From: Umbilicaria muhlenbergii
Lineage: Eukaryota > Ascomycota > Lecanoromycetes > Umbilicariales > Umbilicariaceae
Reading direction: 5' to 3'
Length of the DNA stretch: 64,000 nt
Assembly: GCA_000611775.1 (NCBI GenBank)
Contig: KK106983.1
Span: 5,709,818 to 5,773,817 of the forward strand
Positions 10,510 through 23,306 of the stretch are shown one piece after another (position 1 is the first letter of the stretch; every line of letters begins with the position of its first letter). The notes below the pieces were generated by a model. The model saw nothing but the letters and a program-made list of their open reading frames with translations, made no database searches and was not told where the DNA came from. The position numbers and the translations under genes are program-made.

Positions 10510-11896
10510 GGCGGTTACTTGATTGCAGAAGAGTAGGTGAAAGTAGTAGCAGAAATATAGACAAGAAACTCGTTGAGAATCTCCTTCAAGTGCAAGTACT
10601 GGTAGAACGCTTGCAGAAGACCTTGAATACCGGAACAAAAAGGCGCAGCTAGAAACCCCATCGAGGGGACCCTCTGTATTATGTACCCGGCTGCAACATC
10701 CTTTCCACATCGTCAACGCTCCGAGTCATCCTTCGATACTCCCTACCATGCATCCAAGCTCAGGCACCCTCCCAGCAGTTTTCAACTCAGCCAGCTGACG
10801 TGCGTCCTTGAAGACCTCTTACAGGTTGAGAGGGAGGTCGTGGTGTGGCACATATATGGACAACCCTCACCGTCTGTGCAGGTACCTCAAGGTTGATGTT
10901 GTTCTCGGCCGTTTTGGGAAGCGCGGCTGCGATTCTGGTTGGCGCGCATAGCAGGGATCGTGTAAGAATTGGCCGAAAATGGAGCGCACAGGCTCGATGA
11001 CGCTCCTTCGGGGACTCGCTAGCGTATGATATCTTGCGTGCATGCGTATTCGCATGCACCGTTGTGTTATTTCCCGCAATACGGGGTGGAGGGAGAGTAA
11101 GTGCCTGTGATTGGAGATGGGGGTCCAACTTTGCAACTGCTTGTAGTTACTTCGGATGCAGCCACACGAGGTGTACTCCGTAAATCTCTTGCTCTTGTAG
11201 ACATATGTCATGCATGAGAGCAGCTGTAACGCTGAACGGTGCACCGATTACTTTACCAGGTTGTGAGCACGAAAGCTTGATATTGATAGTCCTTGATATA
11301 GAAATGTAGGATCTCCGTGACGAGGTACTTTATATTTACAGGGCAGCTTCTGAAGATTAGTTTTCATGTCCAAGAGAATGTAGATCCTCTTGCTTTGATG
11401 TGGTACAGCTGACAAGATGGTATCTACTTAGATGGGTAATGGAATACACTTCCTGGTGACCTCGTCAACTAAAAGACGTATCTTTTAGGAAATAGAAGTG
11501 GAACGTTGGCCCAGGCCTGGTAAGGATAGGAATCTGCCAGGGTTGCAACCCTAAGATTCTGACACTGCTTGCCCAATCACATTCAGGTCTCCCATGACTT
11601 CCGAGACGACTTCGTCTACTTCAGTGGTGTGATGAGGTCTACATTGCTGAGGTTGAGGACCTACAGGCCGTAGTTTAGGATGTAGTTACGGATTCAGGAT
11701 AGATAATTCAGGGGTGCCTCATTGATTCATTTGATTGCTTGCTTCTCATGACATGCGCTTTCTCATTCCTTTGTTGATATAATGCTTCTCTCATCAAATG
11801 ACTATAGCAATCAGACCGAGGCCCAAGCAGGGAGACTCATCCATCACATGATTTAGCTGTTTCTAGCCAAAATTAAACTGCTCGACCTCGCTCCTT
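10510..11896. other. Intergenic, no gene supported
   Basis: Holds the promoter of gene D and the downstream flank of the dehydrogenase. Frames such as 10787-11128 minus have neither a domain nor convincing composition. Confidence 0.45.
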
Positions 11897-13008
11897 TCAC
11901 ACGTTTTGCATAATCCCTGGCTGGATCTTCTCCAGTTTCGCCGACAACTCCTCCCAGACTCGCTTTTGTGCTTTCACTCCCTCCGGGCTCGTGACCAGTG
12001 GTGCCGTCCTACAAATACAACTTCTTAGCTTTCTGATTCAACGGCAGACACAGATTGAAGTCAGTGAGGATAACTTACGCAGAAGGCTTGCAATTGCTCA
12101 TGTATTGCCCATGACTCTCCGGTCCCGCCTCCACCGCCTGTACCAACGTCCTGCTTCCGCACTCGGTCGATCTTGCGAGCACTAGTTTCATGAAATAGAG
12201 ACCCCAGCCGGCCTCGCGCGCTAGTTCGGAGTGGCAGAGACCGGGGTTTAGGAAGTTGATGATGACATCGGGTTTGCTATTGGCTTTGGTGCGGGCGGCG
12301 AGTTCGCGCGTGTAGAAGACTTCGAGGAGTTTGGAGACGTTATATCTAGACGGACATACAAATTAGCCGACTGTGATTTGGGGAAGTCGGGTTAGAGAGG
12401 AAGATGGGTGAGGAGTACCGGTCTTGCATGTTGGCAGTTTCTTTGTCGTTGAGGGTTTTAAAAATGTTGGGGCTCGACTTTTCGGGGAAACTGGTGAAGA
12501 AGTGGACACCGGAGCTCACGATTACGAGGTGAGGTGTGATATTGAATCTGGTGGCGGTCTCCCTCAGTTTGGGAAGAACCATGAGAGCCAAGAGAAATGT
12601 GCTGACGACATTGGTGGTGATGGTCGCCTCGTTGTCCTCAGAGACGCGGTACGTGCGCGTGGCGATGCCGGCATTCTCCACGATTGCATCCAATCTATTC
12701 AAGCCTTCCACTCTTTTCGCGAATTGCTTCACGGATTCATAGCTCGACAGGTCCAATTGCCACACTTCGACCACACCCGTCCGCTGAGTGCTCTCTTCAA
12801 TGGACTCCTTGGCCGCCTCGCCCTTTTCGAGACTTCGCACAGCAAGGATGACTTTGGCGGCGGAGAGACGGGTGAAGTGGCGGGCGGCCTCTAGACCGAG
12901 ACCGACATTGGAACCGGTTACAATGATGGTTTGGCCGGAGAAGGAGGTTTGTGGAAATGGGGGAGGGGCAAAAAGTTGCTCGTAGAGGAAGCTGAAGAGG
13001 AAGTTCAT
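11897..13008 (-). CDS. Short-chain dehydrogenase/reductase, retinol-dehydrogenase-like
   Basis: NAD(P)-dependent oxidoreductase of 322 aa, exons 12419-13008, 12079-12345 and 11897-12008. It has the Rossmann motif TGSNVGLG near residue 31, the ENAG segment, a VSSG strand carrying the catalytic Ser, and the catalytic pair YNVSK (about Y198 and K202) right after the first intron. The segment after the active site (NPGLCHSEL) is that of fungal proteins annotated as WW-domain-oxidoreductase-like or retinol-dehydrogenase-like SDRs. A hydrophobic N-terminus (MNFLFSFLYEQLF) may anchor it in a membrane. Substrate unknown; no neighbour indicates a pathway. Confidence 0.9.
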
Positions 13009-13806
13009 GTTGGCGGTAGTGCGTGGTGCTGTTGTGGGGACTCTATTTCAGCACTTGGCAATTAACTTAGGTGACAATGGTCGTGCTGTCGAGTCAGGCC
13101 GTGGCGGGTAGTTGTACGATGTCGAGAGATTTCTGCTTGTGCGCCAAGCGCGAGTGCAAGGGCCTCACGCCTGGTGCCTTTCTTATACCTGTGCTGAGCG
13201 GGCATTATTAATGTAACTGCATCTATCTCCGCGTCATCCTTTCTTAACTCCGTGCATTAACCCCTCGTACTCTTGTGCCCGGGGTGCCTGCCGATGTAGA
13301 ACTTCGCCTTTCCGCAAGCGGAATGGTAGGAGACCTCTGGAAGCGGCAGTTGCGGAAAGCCCCGCATCTCTGACTAGATTCTTGTCATTCTTGCTTTGTA
13401 TTAATACTGTTCTCGATAAGTTTGGTCCGAAGCTGTATTGGATTACCTGACCATGGAGATGTGACGGAAAAAAGGTGCCCCACGACGTTGGGAACGGACG
13501 GACGGCAGCTGACCGTTCCCTGCTGTCAGCACCTTATTCGAGCCCCAGCGGCTTGAGGGGATCTTGACACGTCGCAACAGCTACGGCACAGTCTGGACAA
13601 AGCCGGCTCCACCGGGCAAAGCAAGCTGTTGCATTCTATTATCTCGACGTGGCGCTTTCGTCGTTGGCTACCTTGGGCGAGGCGTTCCTAAAAGCACCCT
13701 TCCCCAATAAGCTCGCCATCGCAGCAGGCCAAGGTATGCAAGCAATCATCGATCCAACGATACCAGTAGCTCTTATGACTATCCCTCCAAACATCGATCC
13801 TAATCC
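13009..13806. other. Intergenic, upstream of the dehydrogenase
   Basis: The promoter region of the dehydrogenase lies here. The long plus-strand frame that starts at 13649 is mostly antisense to the next gene and has no protein signature. Confidence 0.45.
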
Positions 13807-15110
13807 TCACCACTTGTCCATCAATTCTCGGACTTCTTGTTGTCGCTCCAACCGCTCCACGTCCGTCTTCACTCGTGCTTCTTGCGCCCTCCTCTGCAAT
13901 GCAGCTTCTATCTTGCCGGCCAATCCTACGAAAGGGGGGAATGCGGACGGTTCGAGCCCTCCCTCAGTTTCGTTGAAGGTGATTAAATTGATAACCCCCT
14001 TATGCGCGTCATATTGGGGTGTATCACGCGCGGCTGTGCTTGTTCCGCTGCTCCCTCTCGTCGTGTCTTCCTCCGCTTCATGCTTCCAGTTTGAGTTTTC
14101 AGCTCCCCCCGCTTCGTTGGTTGCCACCTTTCTCCCGGCCCTTATGGTGATCAGCTTTACACTACCGGCCTTGTATTTCTTCGCCATGACAACTCTTGGT
14201 GTTGTGCCTTTGGGAATGGACACGTTGACTTGATCCAACATCTCCAGCGGTAGAGCAAACCCAGCGTCGACGCAGAAACCATCAAAATTGACATTTCTGA
14301 GCTTTTCGGCATCAAACCACTTTACGAATGGATCTGCATCGACAACAAAGCTGGTCAGATTGAGGGTCGTAATCGAAAGCTTGTCGTTGACTGGACCTTG
14401 TTTCTTGGCTCGCTTTTGAGCAAGACCAATTGCAAGACTGTCGAGGAGCTCGCCATAGCCGATTTCATGTTGGAGCTGTCCAAGACCCTTGAACCCGCTA
14501 CGACCCGTTAGGTACAACTTCATTTTACATGGCGCTGTTCTATCTGTCAGGACTCACTGGTACTTCTTCTTTACCTCGCCCAGGTTCTTCATCTTCCAAT
14601 CCCCTTGTATTGTTGGCCATTCCCTGCTTCTTGTCCTACGAATACTGGGCTCAAGGCACATCTCCAACGTCAAAACTTCTAATTGTGGGCACAGCCAGAC
14701 GGCTTCCCAGATGCGTGTCTGATAGGAGTCAAGCATGCCAACAATCTTCAGTCTGCGCAGCTGACGAAAGTGTACAAGTGGTGTGAGGTCTTCCAAAGGA
14801 AATGTGTCACTCTCCGTGGGCACAGCCAACACTCCTGGCCTATTGAGATCCAAGTCCATGTGCCGGAGCGTTTGAGCCATGAAGGGCCACAATTCCTTTT
14901 TGAACGGTGATGACATCGAAGTAAAGCTATCCTTTGGATCGGAGTTGGTGTTGTCCATTGGATGAGTCGGCATCGATCGAAGGGGACAGTAGTTGTTGAA
15001 ATTCATCATAGAGGGCTTAGCGAATAACAGAAGACTTGACATTGTGTTGCCCTCGAAGCTGGGCACGTCATCTTGATCGAAACAGATAATGTCATTACAC
15101 TTATTCGATA
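13807..15110 (-). CDS. LRR/F-box-like hypothetical protein, 5' end unresolved
   Basis: Two exons join through a 60-nt intron: 14558 up to about 15110, and 13807-14497, giving about 415 aa. The first part has leucine-rich spacing (LRRLKIVGMLDSYQ, QLEVLTLEMCLEP) of the kind found in fungal F-box/LRR proteins. The C-terminus is charged and coiled-coil-like (AALQRRAQEARVKTDVERL). Upstream of 15066 the frame stays open for about 15 codons and then needs an acceptor (TTTAAG before about 15110). I could not find a start codon or an F-box exon before it, so the gene is either truncated or has an exon I missed. Such proteins are often adaptors of SCF ubiquitin ligases, but no F-box is visible here. 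Confidence 0.6.
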
Positions 15111-15369
15111 CTTAAAGTTGACGTGGTAAGGCAAAAGCATACCACTGCTGGAACCACCTACTACCTAAGGGCTGCCACCATTCACTACTCTCGCTTACAT
15201 CAGACGTTTGTTTTGGGCTGTGCCTGAAGTTATCGCTGCAGTTCTCCGGAACCATTCAAAGTATACACAAAGGTCATCTTTTTTCCACATCTCACAGCTT
15301 ATCATCATAGTCCTCTTCAAGATCTGAAAAAACAATGAGATATGCAATGAGAGATGTTGAATTACTAAT

Positions 15370-17272
15370 CTAAGTATGACGTTCGCTAGGGTCAACATAT
15401 TCAACGTTGGGGATAAACCCGTGTTGCCTCCGATAATCACCTCTTGGATCAGTTAGTATTGTGTGCTCGAGTATGCCCTGGCCAGGATTGGCTGTCAGCC
15501 TTGAAATCGCAGGACCAATATCTTCGTCGATAATGGTTCCGTTCCGATGATTGAAGGTAATCATCGGGTCCTGATATTGGTCCCAATGCGAGATATCGTC
15601 CATGTCCTGAGCAAAGTTCACCATCCATCGGCGTGCCGGTGGAAGTTTGTGACCTCCCAGGACGTCGTTTCGGTTCTCACCGAAAAGTATCATGTTCCTC
15701 CCTGGGGTTATCGAAGAGTATGCGGCAAGAAAGGGCAAGAGCCCTGACAGCCTCAGATTGATTTCATGCCCTTCCGCGTCGACTTCAGGCCCGGTCAACC
15801 CACCAGCGTCATGGAGTGTCACAGGGCAAAGTCCTCCGATGTATCGAGGGTAGGCGGGGTTGACCGGGTTCTGTGGGTCGATGATAGCGGTTCCTGGATT
15901 CCCTGCGATCTCGACATGCAACTCGTATACTCTACGATGGGCCGTGCCATTGCCCGTGGACACTTGAATCACACTTTGTGCACCATAGTGCGCTAGGTAG
16001 ATGCCCAGAGCCCAAAGATCTTGCTCATAAAGGGCAGGGTAAGCGGCTCCGGAATCGAGCAGGGTACGGAAAATAAGCCGAGGGCCTGGCCCGCCACAAT
16101 TTACTCTGCCGTCAGGAGTGGTAATAATTTGCGATTGGTCTATGGGAGGGAGGTGGACGTTGTGTTGATAATCCGTCTCTGGCATCCGATGGACCATTTC
16201 ACTGCGTTTCCAGAAACCCTATGGACTGTTAATAAAGATATTATACGAAAAGAGTATTAGCGTTTGTACCTGCTTGAGATAATACGGCCCAAATCCATCG
16301 GCTTGGGATACTCTGGTGGAGACCTGACAACCCAGGGCTGTGACTCTTCGATCTGGATGGATCCACAGAGGGCTTTCCCACCAAAGCCAATGAGGTCCAT
16401 GTTGGGCCGCGTAACGGTCGAGGCGTTCGGTACGGTCGAGGGTGAATTCCCCATAGGAATCGGCTTCATCGACCATCTTACCAGCCCAGAAAAGCGTGAA
16501 CTTCTTGGAATAACCGACTTGACCGGAATGGTAAGCTGCGATTGCGCCACGGATGTTCTCCCTTTCGGGTTCGAATCGTGCGCTGGCTAGAGTCGTCTCC
16601 AACACACTGATGCGATCCAGAATGGCTTGCTCCCGCATCGATTCATTTCTACATACATGTGAGCTTGGACAATCTGTCAGGCATCTATGACACTTACACT
16701 ACGACGTGATTGTCAGGATCCGCATCCAATGACTCGCGGGTCTTTCGAGCGTGGCGAAGCTGGGCCTTAATGTGTCGCTCAACGTTATAATCGGACATGT
16801 TTGCCATATGTGAGTCCAGAACCGCCTGCCACTGGCTAATGCGAAGATCGGCTCTGGCAATCGGACTGTGCCCATGTTGGCGTGGATCTCCGGGAAGATA
16901 TGCATAAGGTACTCACCTCAGGCCTTCTTCCTCATATTCTCCAAATGCTACGGGTGGCCAAAACGTCGTGCTGTCATCATAGGGGCCCTTGAATCTTGGC
17001 TTCGAGGGGTCCTCAAGCTTGATATCATGCACAAGTGACCCTAGACGTTCAAGTCTCTTTCCATTGGATCGGCCGCGTCTTCTGTAAGGCCTATGCTCTA
17101 GCCTTTTCCCACCAGTCTTTCGCTCTCCTGTATTCCTTCCACGTTGCGGCTTTCTGGAACTGGGCTGGCGAGGTGATGTTGGAGATTGGCTCTCGCCCTT
17201 GAGTTGAAGGGTGCCATGATCATATTTGGGTATCTCAATCGTCCCGGTCTGTGTACGTGTTGATACCACCAT
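15370..17272 (-). CDS. Hypothetical protein with a retropepsin-like DSG motif
   Basis: Four exons (16917-17272, 16698-16853, 16270-16648, 15370-16218) give 579 aa. The N-terminal 120 residues are basic and disordered (PRQPSSRKPQRGRNTGERK). The middle is helical and charged. The C-terminal half holds LIFRTLLDSGAAYPALYE, which resembles the active-site strand and loop of retropepsin-type aspartic proteases (hydrophobic residues, then D-S/T-G-A), followed at about 110-120 residues by ILFGENRNDVLGG, possibly the later structural strand. No reverse transcriptase, integrase or gag-like segment is nearby, so it need not come from a retroelement. Protease activity is an inference from one motif; I do not recognise the family. 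Confidence 0.75.
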
Positions 17273-17547
17273 AATGTCTGACAGAAATGAGAAGTTGTTT
17301 TTCCAGAGGAGAACACTGTAAGTTTGGGCTCGTCGATTCGGGGAGAGTGACAGATATAACAGTGAAGAAAACCAAGTTGATACATTGCCCAACGCATCGC
17401 AAATTATAGGCCATCATGCTGTACGTTGGCCAGCCTGTTATTGTGTTCTTTGTTGCCAGCGCAGTATAAGCGCTGCTTTCAAAGAGCGATTGCCTAAGCC
17501 GGCCAGATCTTTTGCTTCGTCACGACCAAATCAGATGTGACGGAGCC

Positions 17548-17799
17548 CTAGTTCGCAAACTTCATTGTCCGTTCTCGATATTTTGCAATCCTGAGGGGGT
17601 CTGTGGCAGTCTTCTTTTGTTGTTGTTCGCTATGTCCGTTTTCGTCCAATTCGGTAACACCAGCATCAAATGGATTGTTCTTAGATAGCAACGACCCATT
17701 GAAGTCTTTAGCATCGATCAATTCTTGGATTCTGTATGATCTTTGCTCTCGGGGAAGCATCAACAAGTCTGTAATTCTACCCTCAAACGCCAACATCAT
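17548..17799 (-). CDS. Possible small ORF, start overlapping the divergent gene
   Basis: An 84-codon frame on the minus strand opens with MMLAFEGRITDLLMLPREQ and ends TMKFAN. Its composition (charged, few Cys) looks more protein-like than its opposite frame. Its ATG at 17799 overlaps the ATG at 17798 proposed for the plus-strand gene, so the two cannot both have normal leaders. It may be a short gene, a fragment of a longer one, or chance. Confidence 0.25.
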   Translation of the reverse strand: MMLAFEGRITDLLMLPREQRSYRIQELIDAKDFNGSLLSKNNPFDAGVTELDENGHSEQQQKKTATDPLRIAKYRERTMKFAN

Positions 17800-20700
17800 G
17801 TCTGGACCGCAAGGTAGGGTCGAGCATCCAAGCGAGGCATGCAAGGAGAAGCTAAAGCATGTCACACAGGCACAAAGGCCGGCGCATCCTCAGGGACTCA
17901 GCATGCGCCCGTGGGAGATGGCAAAGCATCAAAGTAAACACTTGTATACCCTTTTCACGACTCGTGTGCTGACCGCGCTTTTAGTAGGAAAGGCAAAGCT
18001 ACGTATCCCATAACCCTTAGCTACAATGGCTTCAGCAACCAAGATCCCAAGACTGCCACCGCCGAGAATGCAGCGCAAGAGGATCGTGCCGAAGAGACTT
18101 CGGGGCAACCTGGTGAACCGCTCACAGCCACTAATCTCGACAAATTGGGGCAGCAACAGCAGCCGGAATGGCAGAACGCCACTGACGACGAGGAGGTCGA
18201 ATCTTATAATCCACCACCAGCAACAACGGATGAGCGCCTTGAACAAGCTAGAATCTTCTTGTCCGACGAAGATGTTAACGTCAACCAAGAATTTGCAACA
18301 AAGCATCAGGAGATAGACGCCTACCTGCGCAGAATTTCGGACGAGAAGATACCTTGCAACGCGCGGGTCTATAGGGAAGTGAAGAGTATGCTTTTCGTCC
18401 ATAAGATGCGCATGGACAAGCAACGATACGAAGGCAACCGTCTGATTGACTATAACCGTCTTCCGAAACATAGCCAGCGGTTGGGCCTACGGGACACGAG
18501 CGAGCGGGCTAGCTTGCGAGGCGCTCCATTGCGGGAAGATCACCCTCCCTTTACCATCGATCGCAAACTTGATCAGCAGGAATTTCTTCGCGCCTTCCGA
18601 GCCGACACCGATGAGGGTAGGGCGTTAAGAGCTCTTGAGGCAGCAGACTATGAAGCCACCCTTCTTGATTCTTCATTGGTCAATGAGTACCTCGAAGAGA
18701 GGGCCGCAGCCGACGAGACCGAGAATGACAAAACCGAACGGTTCAGTGTCAGAGCGAGAAAGCGGGGTCGGCGACGTGCAGCTGTACAGATTGCGCTTCG
18801 CTCCTTCGCGCGGAATTGCGAGCAGCATTTTGCTGGCGGTTGGGATCATCGAGTCGTCCGACTGCCACCGCCGCCAGTGGAGGAGCCAGCGGAGCCAATA
18901 ATGTTTGCGCCTTTGGATAGAGAGCAACGACGCAGAGCGATCCATCCTTACCGATACACTAGGAGAATTTTACAGTTCCAGGAGGCGCAAAGAGCAATGG
19001 AGGAAGGCTTCAACGAGACCCTTGCCAACCACTCCGATGATACTGACTGGTACATATGGCTGGACTTCCCGAACCCTTCACATAAGTGGACGGTCATCAG
19101 GGCTAGATATGAGAATCGTTTAAAGGTCCTTGGACTTCTTACCTTTGACCTCCTTGTCAAGCTTGGATCTCAAGAGATCTTATCGGAGGGTGATGATGCC
19201 ACCGAAGCAACTGAAGCAAGGGTATTCGTCGAAGAATGGGCCCTACCAGCTCGCCTAGAGACAGGCGGTGATGACCTACCTCAGCAGACTAAAGTGAGAC
19301 TGGTTTTGGCGTTTTTCAGCGAAGATCCCGGATGGCCTGCAGAATACCTAGCGGCTCGAGCCAAGTCAAGGCCTTTGAGTCCACAGGCGATTGCAGCGCT
19401 CCAGCAGTACATCGAGTCAAGGTCATCAATACAGAATGCAACCGTGGTTGGATTGACCACAGGGTTGGGCACAGAGCTGGCTGACGTGTGGTCTCAATTA
19501 ACGAATAATCGCCTTGCAGAGGACGACTCTATGAATCGTGAGGCGGCCATACAGACGTTAAGCCACATCAGGAATCACCGGTATAAACGAGATGAATCGA
19601 AGTATAGAAAACGTGGGAAGAGGGCTCCATTACGGGAACTTGCCCAAGCTTTAGATGGTAATGAGGCCGAGCTCACCCATGGTGAGGCTATCAATTTGAT
19701 GTCCGACCGAATATTGAATGAGAACCACGAAAACGAACGTCCCCAGAGGGTAACGCTCGACGAAATGTGGTCCTTTGCTGCCCATGTCCCGACAGAGTCA
19801 AGAAACAGGAACTTCTTTTCTATTGACCAATGGTCTGGCTTCCCGCCCATCAAAGCCGGTGAAGAGGCACGCACAGCCGCCGCAGGAAAGCGTAAAGCCG
19901 GCGTGGACGACGATTACTTGCCTCTTCCACCACCAAAGCGCCAACGCGCCGACGACATCGATGGTTCCCTACGCCGTCCCCAGCGTCAATATCACGCCGT
20001 GGCCTATGAACCCTTGAATCCTGATAATCCCAATCCATCACGGCGTCTTCCCCCGGAGGAAATTGGATTTGTTCAAGTGGAAGAAACGCCTCAAGCGCAC
20101 GTACCAGTAGTCGGCAGCGGAGAGCTGATGCCACCGGAGATCAAGGACTTTGATTATCTTAGAGATGGACACGTATTGGAGAATGCCCCGGATATGAAAG
20201 AGGACCACCAAGAAGGACCCCCATTTTTCCCGTTTGCGGAGACTCCATTTATGGAGGTGCTTCTGGGGAGGCAAATTGAGGATGATATGGCGCCCGGTAT
20301 GCTGGCGACCCCCATTTCCATCACTTCTGGGCTCACATGGCTAACGTGAGGCATTTCCCAGGTTCTCTTGCTGCTGCCGCGCAACACATAAAGGCCGACG
20401 GCACTAACATAATCCTACCAACACAACAGTTCAGCCTTCCACAACCCGCCATCGATGCCTCAGCGGACGCCCTGAACAACGCAGGTTCGTACTCCCCTTT
20501 CGCTTTTTTAGTCCGTAGCCTAACGAAATTCAGGGGTCTTCAATCAGCGTCTGCCTCCGAGCTTGAAAAAACGCAAACGTCTCCCAGGATCAGACCCCCA
20601 GCGCGGTTACCCCACTCCTTCTCCCTCCGATGACGACGATGATGATGATGACGACGATGAAGATGGTAGGCGAGGTGCCAAACGTCAACGAACTGAAAGT

Positions 20701-22472
20701 CCAAGCCGTGACGAGCAGAGACCTACACGCGAACACACCGGCCCTCATGGCACTAACGGCGGTAGTAGAGATCGTCATTCTAGCTTCAGTGCAAAGGTGG
20801 GTTCAGTACCGATCATCTAGTAAATATAAATTAATAGTTCGTGAAGGAGCACCATGCGGAGAGGACTCAGCAACGGACGACTGAAGCTGGGACATCGACG
20901 GGGAAAATTATCTTCACGAGTTACATAGGCAGGATGTTGGGGCTGGGTCAGCGGATTCGTTCGGGTAATGACAATAAGCAGCCGATGACAGAGAAAACAT
21001 CGAATACAGAAACTACGATAAAGACAACGACAAAGACAATCACCGATCTACCATCAACATCGAACACAGAAACTACTACAAAGACGACGACAAAGATAAC
21101 AACTGATCTATCATCAGAATCCGGATTAATCGAACCTGAGGACGGTCTTCCCCTCCCTCCATCTGAAAATCGCCCATCCAACAAGACAACAAGGATGGGA
21201 ACCGCCTCACCCAAATCCCCAGCACCCGGAAATCAAACCCGGACGCAGAACCTTGGCGTGAACTTCGGGACTAGGCCATCAAGATCACCAGTGCCCGCGG
21301 CGTGGCTGGAGAATATCCAAAACCTCGTGGCTGTCTCGACTGAGAATGAAGCCGCAAAAGCTGTGAAAAAGGAGGATGGATACACCACAGAGGATGAGGA
21401 CTTGGTGCAAGGATCTCCGGAGCCGGAGCAAGAGTCGAAACCTACACTCTCCGGACAGGCAGATCAGACATGGACCCAGGACCTCGGCATCAACTTCGGG
21501 AACCCCCAATCACAGACTCCACTGTCGGAGGCGTGGCTGAATGGGACCCGAAATCCCTTCACTGCATCGACCGAGGAGATCAAAACAACGCAGACTAAGT
21601 CTTCCACGCAGACAGCGCCACAGAGGGGAGGGAAGATTCCGGCCCCGCCAACGAACCCGTTCCTCGCGCCCCCCAAGAACGATCTGGCCTCGGTGCTGAA
21701 CCCGCCGAATGGTCTGAGATCCAAGACATCGGCGCCGCCAAGGGGTCCGACTGGGGCCCCTTTGAACTATGATTTGTCCAGTATGCTGAACCTGCCGAAT
21801 GGTCTGGGATCCAAGACATCGGCGCCGCCAACGCAATCGACTGGGGGCCCGCTGAACTATGATTTTTCTTGGAAGCCGGGGCAGCCTCTGGTATTCGGAC
21901 CGCAGTCTCCGGCAGGGCCAGCGAGAGGCACCGGGGTAACGTCAAAGTATGATTTCTCACGGCCGCTCGATCGGCCTCGCAAGTTTGGCCCGAAGGCATC
22001 GGCACCAACAACGGACTCGACGGATGGGGGGTTGAAGCGGGATTTCAAGTTCCTGCCTGGGCTGCCGGTGACTCTGGGACCGCATACGCCGCTGGCAAAG
22101 CTGACGGAATCGACGGGGGGAGGATTAAAGCGGGATTTTTCGTGGAAGAGGGGGCAGCCTTTGATTTTTGGGAAGAAGGACGAAAGCGCTGACGAGGGAG
22201 AGGATGAGGATATCGATTATGATGATGATGGAGTTAGTAGTGGAGATGTCGAAAGGGACGATGATAGGGATGATGATGAGGATTACCTGGGTTTCCTCGA
22301 TCAGTTGGATCAAGAGGAGGAGGAGTTGAGTAGTGGGGAGGTGGAGGATGATCTGAGTGAGGATGGGAAGGGGAAGGGTAAGAAGAAGACTCCGGCGAAA
22401 AGGAGAGGAGGGAAGGGGAAGGGTGATAAGAATTATAAACCCGGCAACTCGGACGAGGGGAGTGAGACTTAA
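17798..22472 (+). CDS. Very large acidic, repeat-bearing, probably nuclear protein
   Basis: Five further joins make one gene of about 1,440 aa: a short first exon from ATG 17798, a main exon of about 2.35 kb ending at 20345, then 20435-20484, 20534-20796 and 20838-22472. All junctions from 20345 on keep frame. The first intron is unsure: donors near 17911 or 17934 and acceptors near 17982 or 17998 both work. The main part is charged with no domain I know. Around 20560-20660 come KKRKR and a run of ten Asp; KRQR motifs occur twice, suggesting nuclear import. The tail has two copies of a (T)QDLGINFG-type unit, 90-bp repeats, and ends in acidic patches followed by a Lys/Gly-rich basic end. Function unknown. 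Confidence 0.7.
21698..21877 (+). repeat. 90-bp in-frame tandem duplication
   Basis: Two neighbouring 90-bp units (21698-21787, 21788-21877) share long identical stretches, including GGTCTGxGATCCAAGACATC. They encode 30-residue units of the pattern NGLxSKTSAPP...LNYD. Related but diverged units continue to about 22170 (KYDFSRP, KRDFKF, KRDFSW). Confidence 0.85.
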
Positions 22473-23306
22473 TCGGGCAGGGATGGGCATCATCGGTGGG
22501 GCGTCATGGAAATAAATTTGGAGTTGGGCAGTGTGGGATGCAACGCTCCTTTGGGCGTTTTCTGGACTGTGTGGTTGTGTATACCTAGTAATCACTACTC
22601 ATCCATGGCTCTCGATACTCTCTCTACCCTCTTGCTTCTACAGGATTGGCATATTCTGCGTTCGTGTCTCCATGTACGCCCATGTGCTGAACAATACCCT
22701 TGTTTACCACAATCCCATCTTCTGCCTGCCTCATCCCACTATCACAAGCCGCCCCAATCCTATCCCAATCACGAGAAATCGTCTAAGAGCTGAGCTGGAT
22801 CGAACCATCACCCTTTCCGTCAAACCGATCATCTGAACAACTGCCCCCGCTGGTCGTGAATTAACTTATAACCTCCACAACGCGGCCGCGAATGTTTGCA
22901 GGAGCTGTGTAGAAGGGCGAGAGGTGGGGCTGGGAGGCAGAATGTTGTGGAGGGGGGATGGTATGCTGCGAGAGGGGATGATAAGCCGTCAGGGGCCGGG
23001 AGGGGAATGGGGAGAGTGTAGGTGCCGAGGTTAGAAAGAAAGATGGGGGTATCGAGTGTGTGAGTGTACGAAAAGGGAATCTATCGATCTGGGAATTGAG
23101 ATTAGCGGTATATACGAGACCCTAACCTCCAGACCTCAGCGAATATTGTCTGCCGAGACAAAACAACCGTCCGCTCTATCTCCCAAAAATCCCGCTACAT
23201 CCCACAGAGGCACATCTGTATACAATAGCCCCCCCGCCTTGGGGATGTTCGGATGCGTAAACCGAGCCCCACCAAGCCGCCCAACCCCCCCCAACCCAAC
23301 CGCCAA
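22473..23306. other. Intergenic between convergent genes
   Basis: Convergent 3' ends of the large protein gene and the CoA synthetase. Only short frames without domains. Confidence 0.5.

Noticed and set aside
13649-14233. Long plus-strand frame of 194 codons
   Set aside because: No ATG start (GTG), mostly antisense to the LRR-like gene, which has better composition and a spliced partner exon.
15195-15440. Minus frame of 81 codons between the LRR-like and DSG genes
   Set aside because: Overlaps the 3' end of the DSG gene in another frame; tested as a missing first exon of the LRR-like gene but no intron gave a continuous frame.
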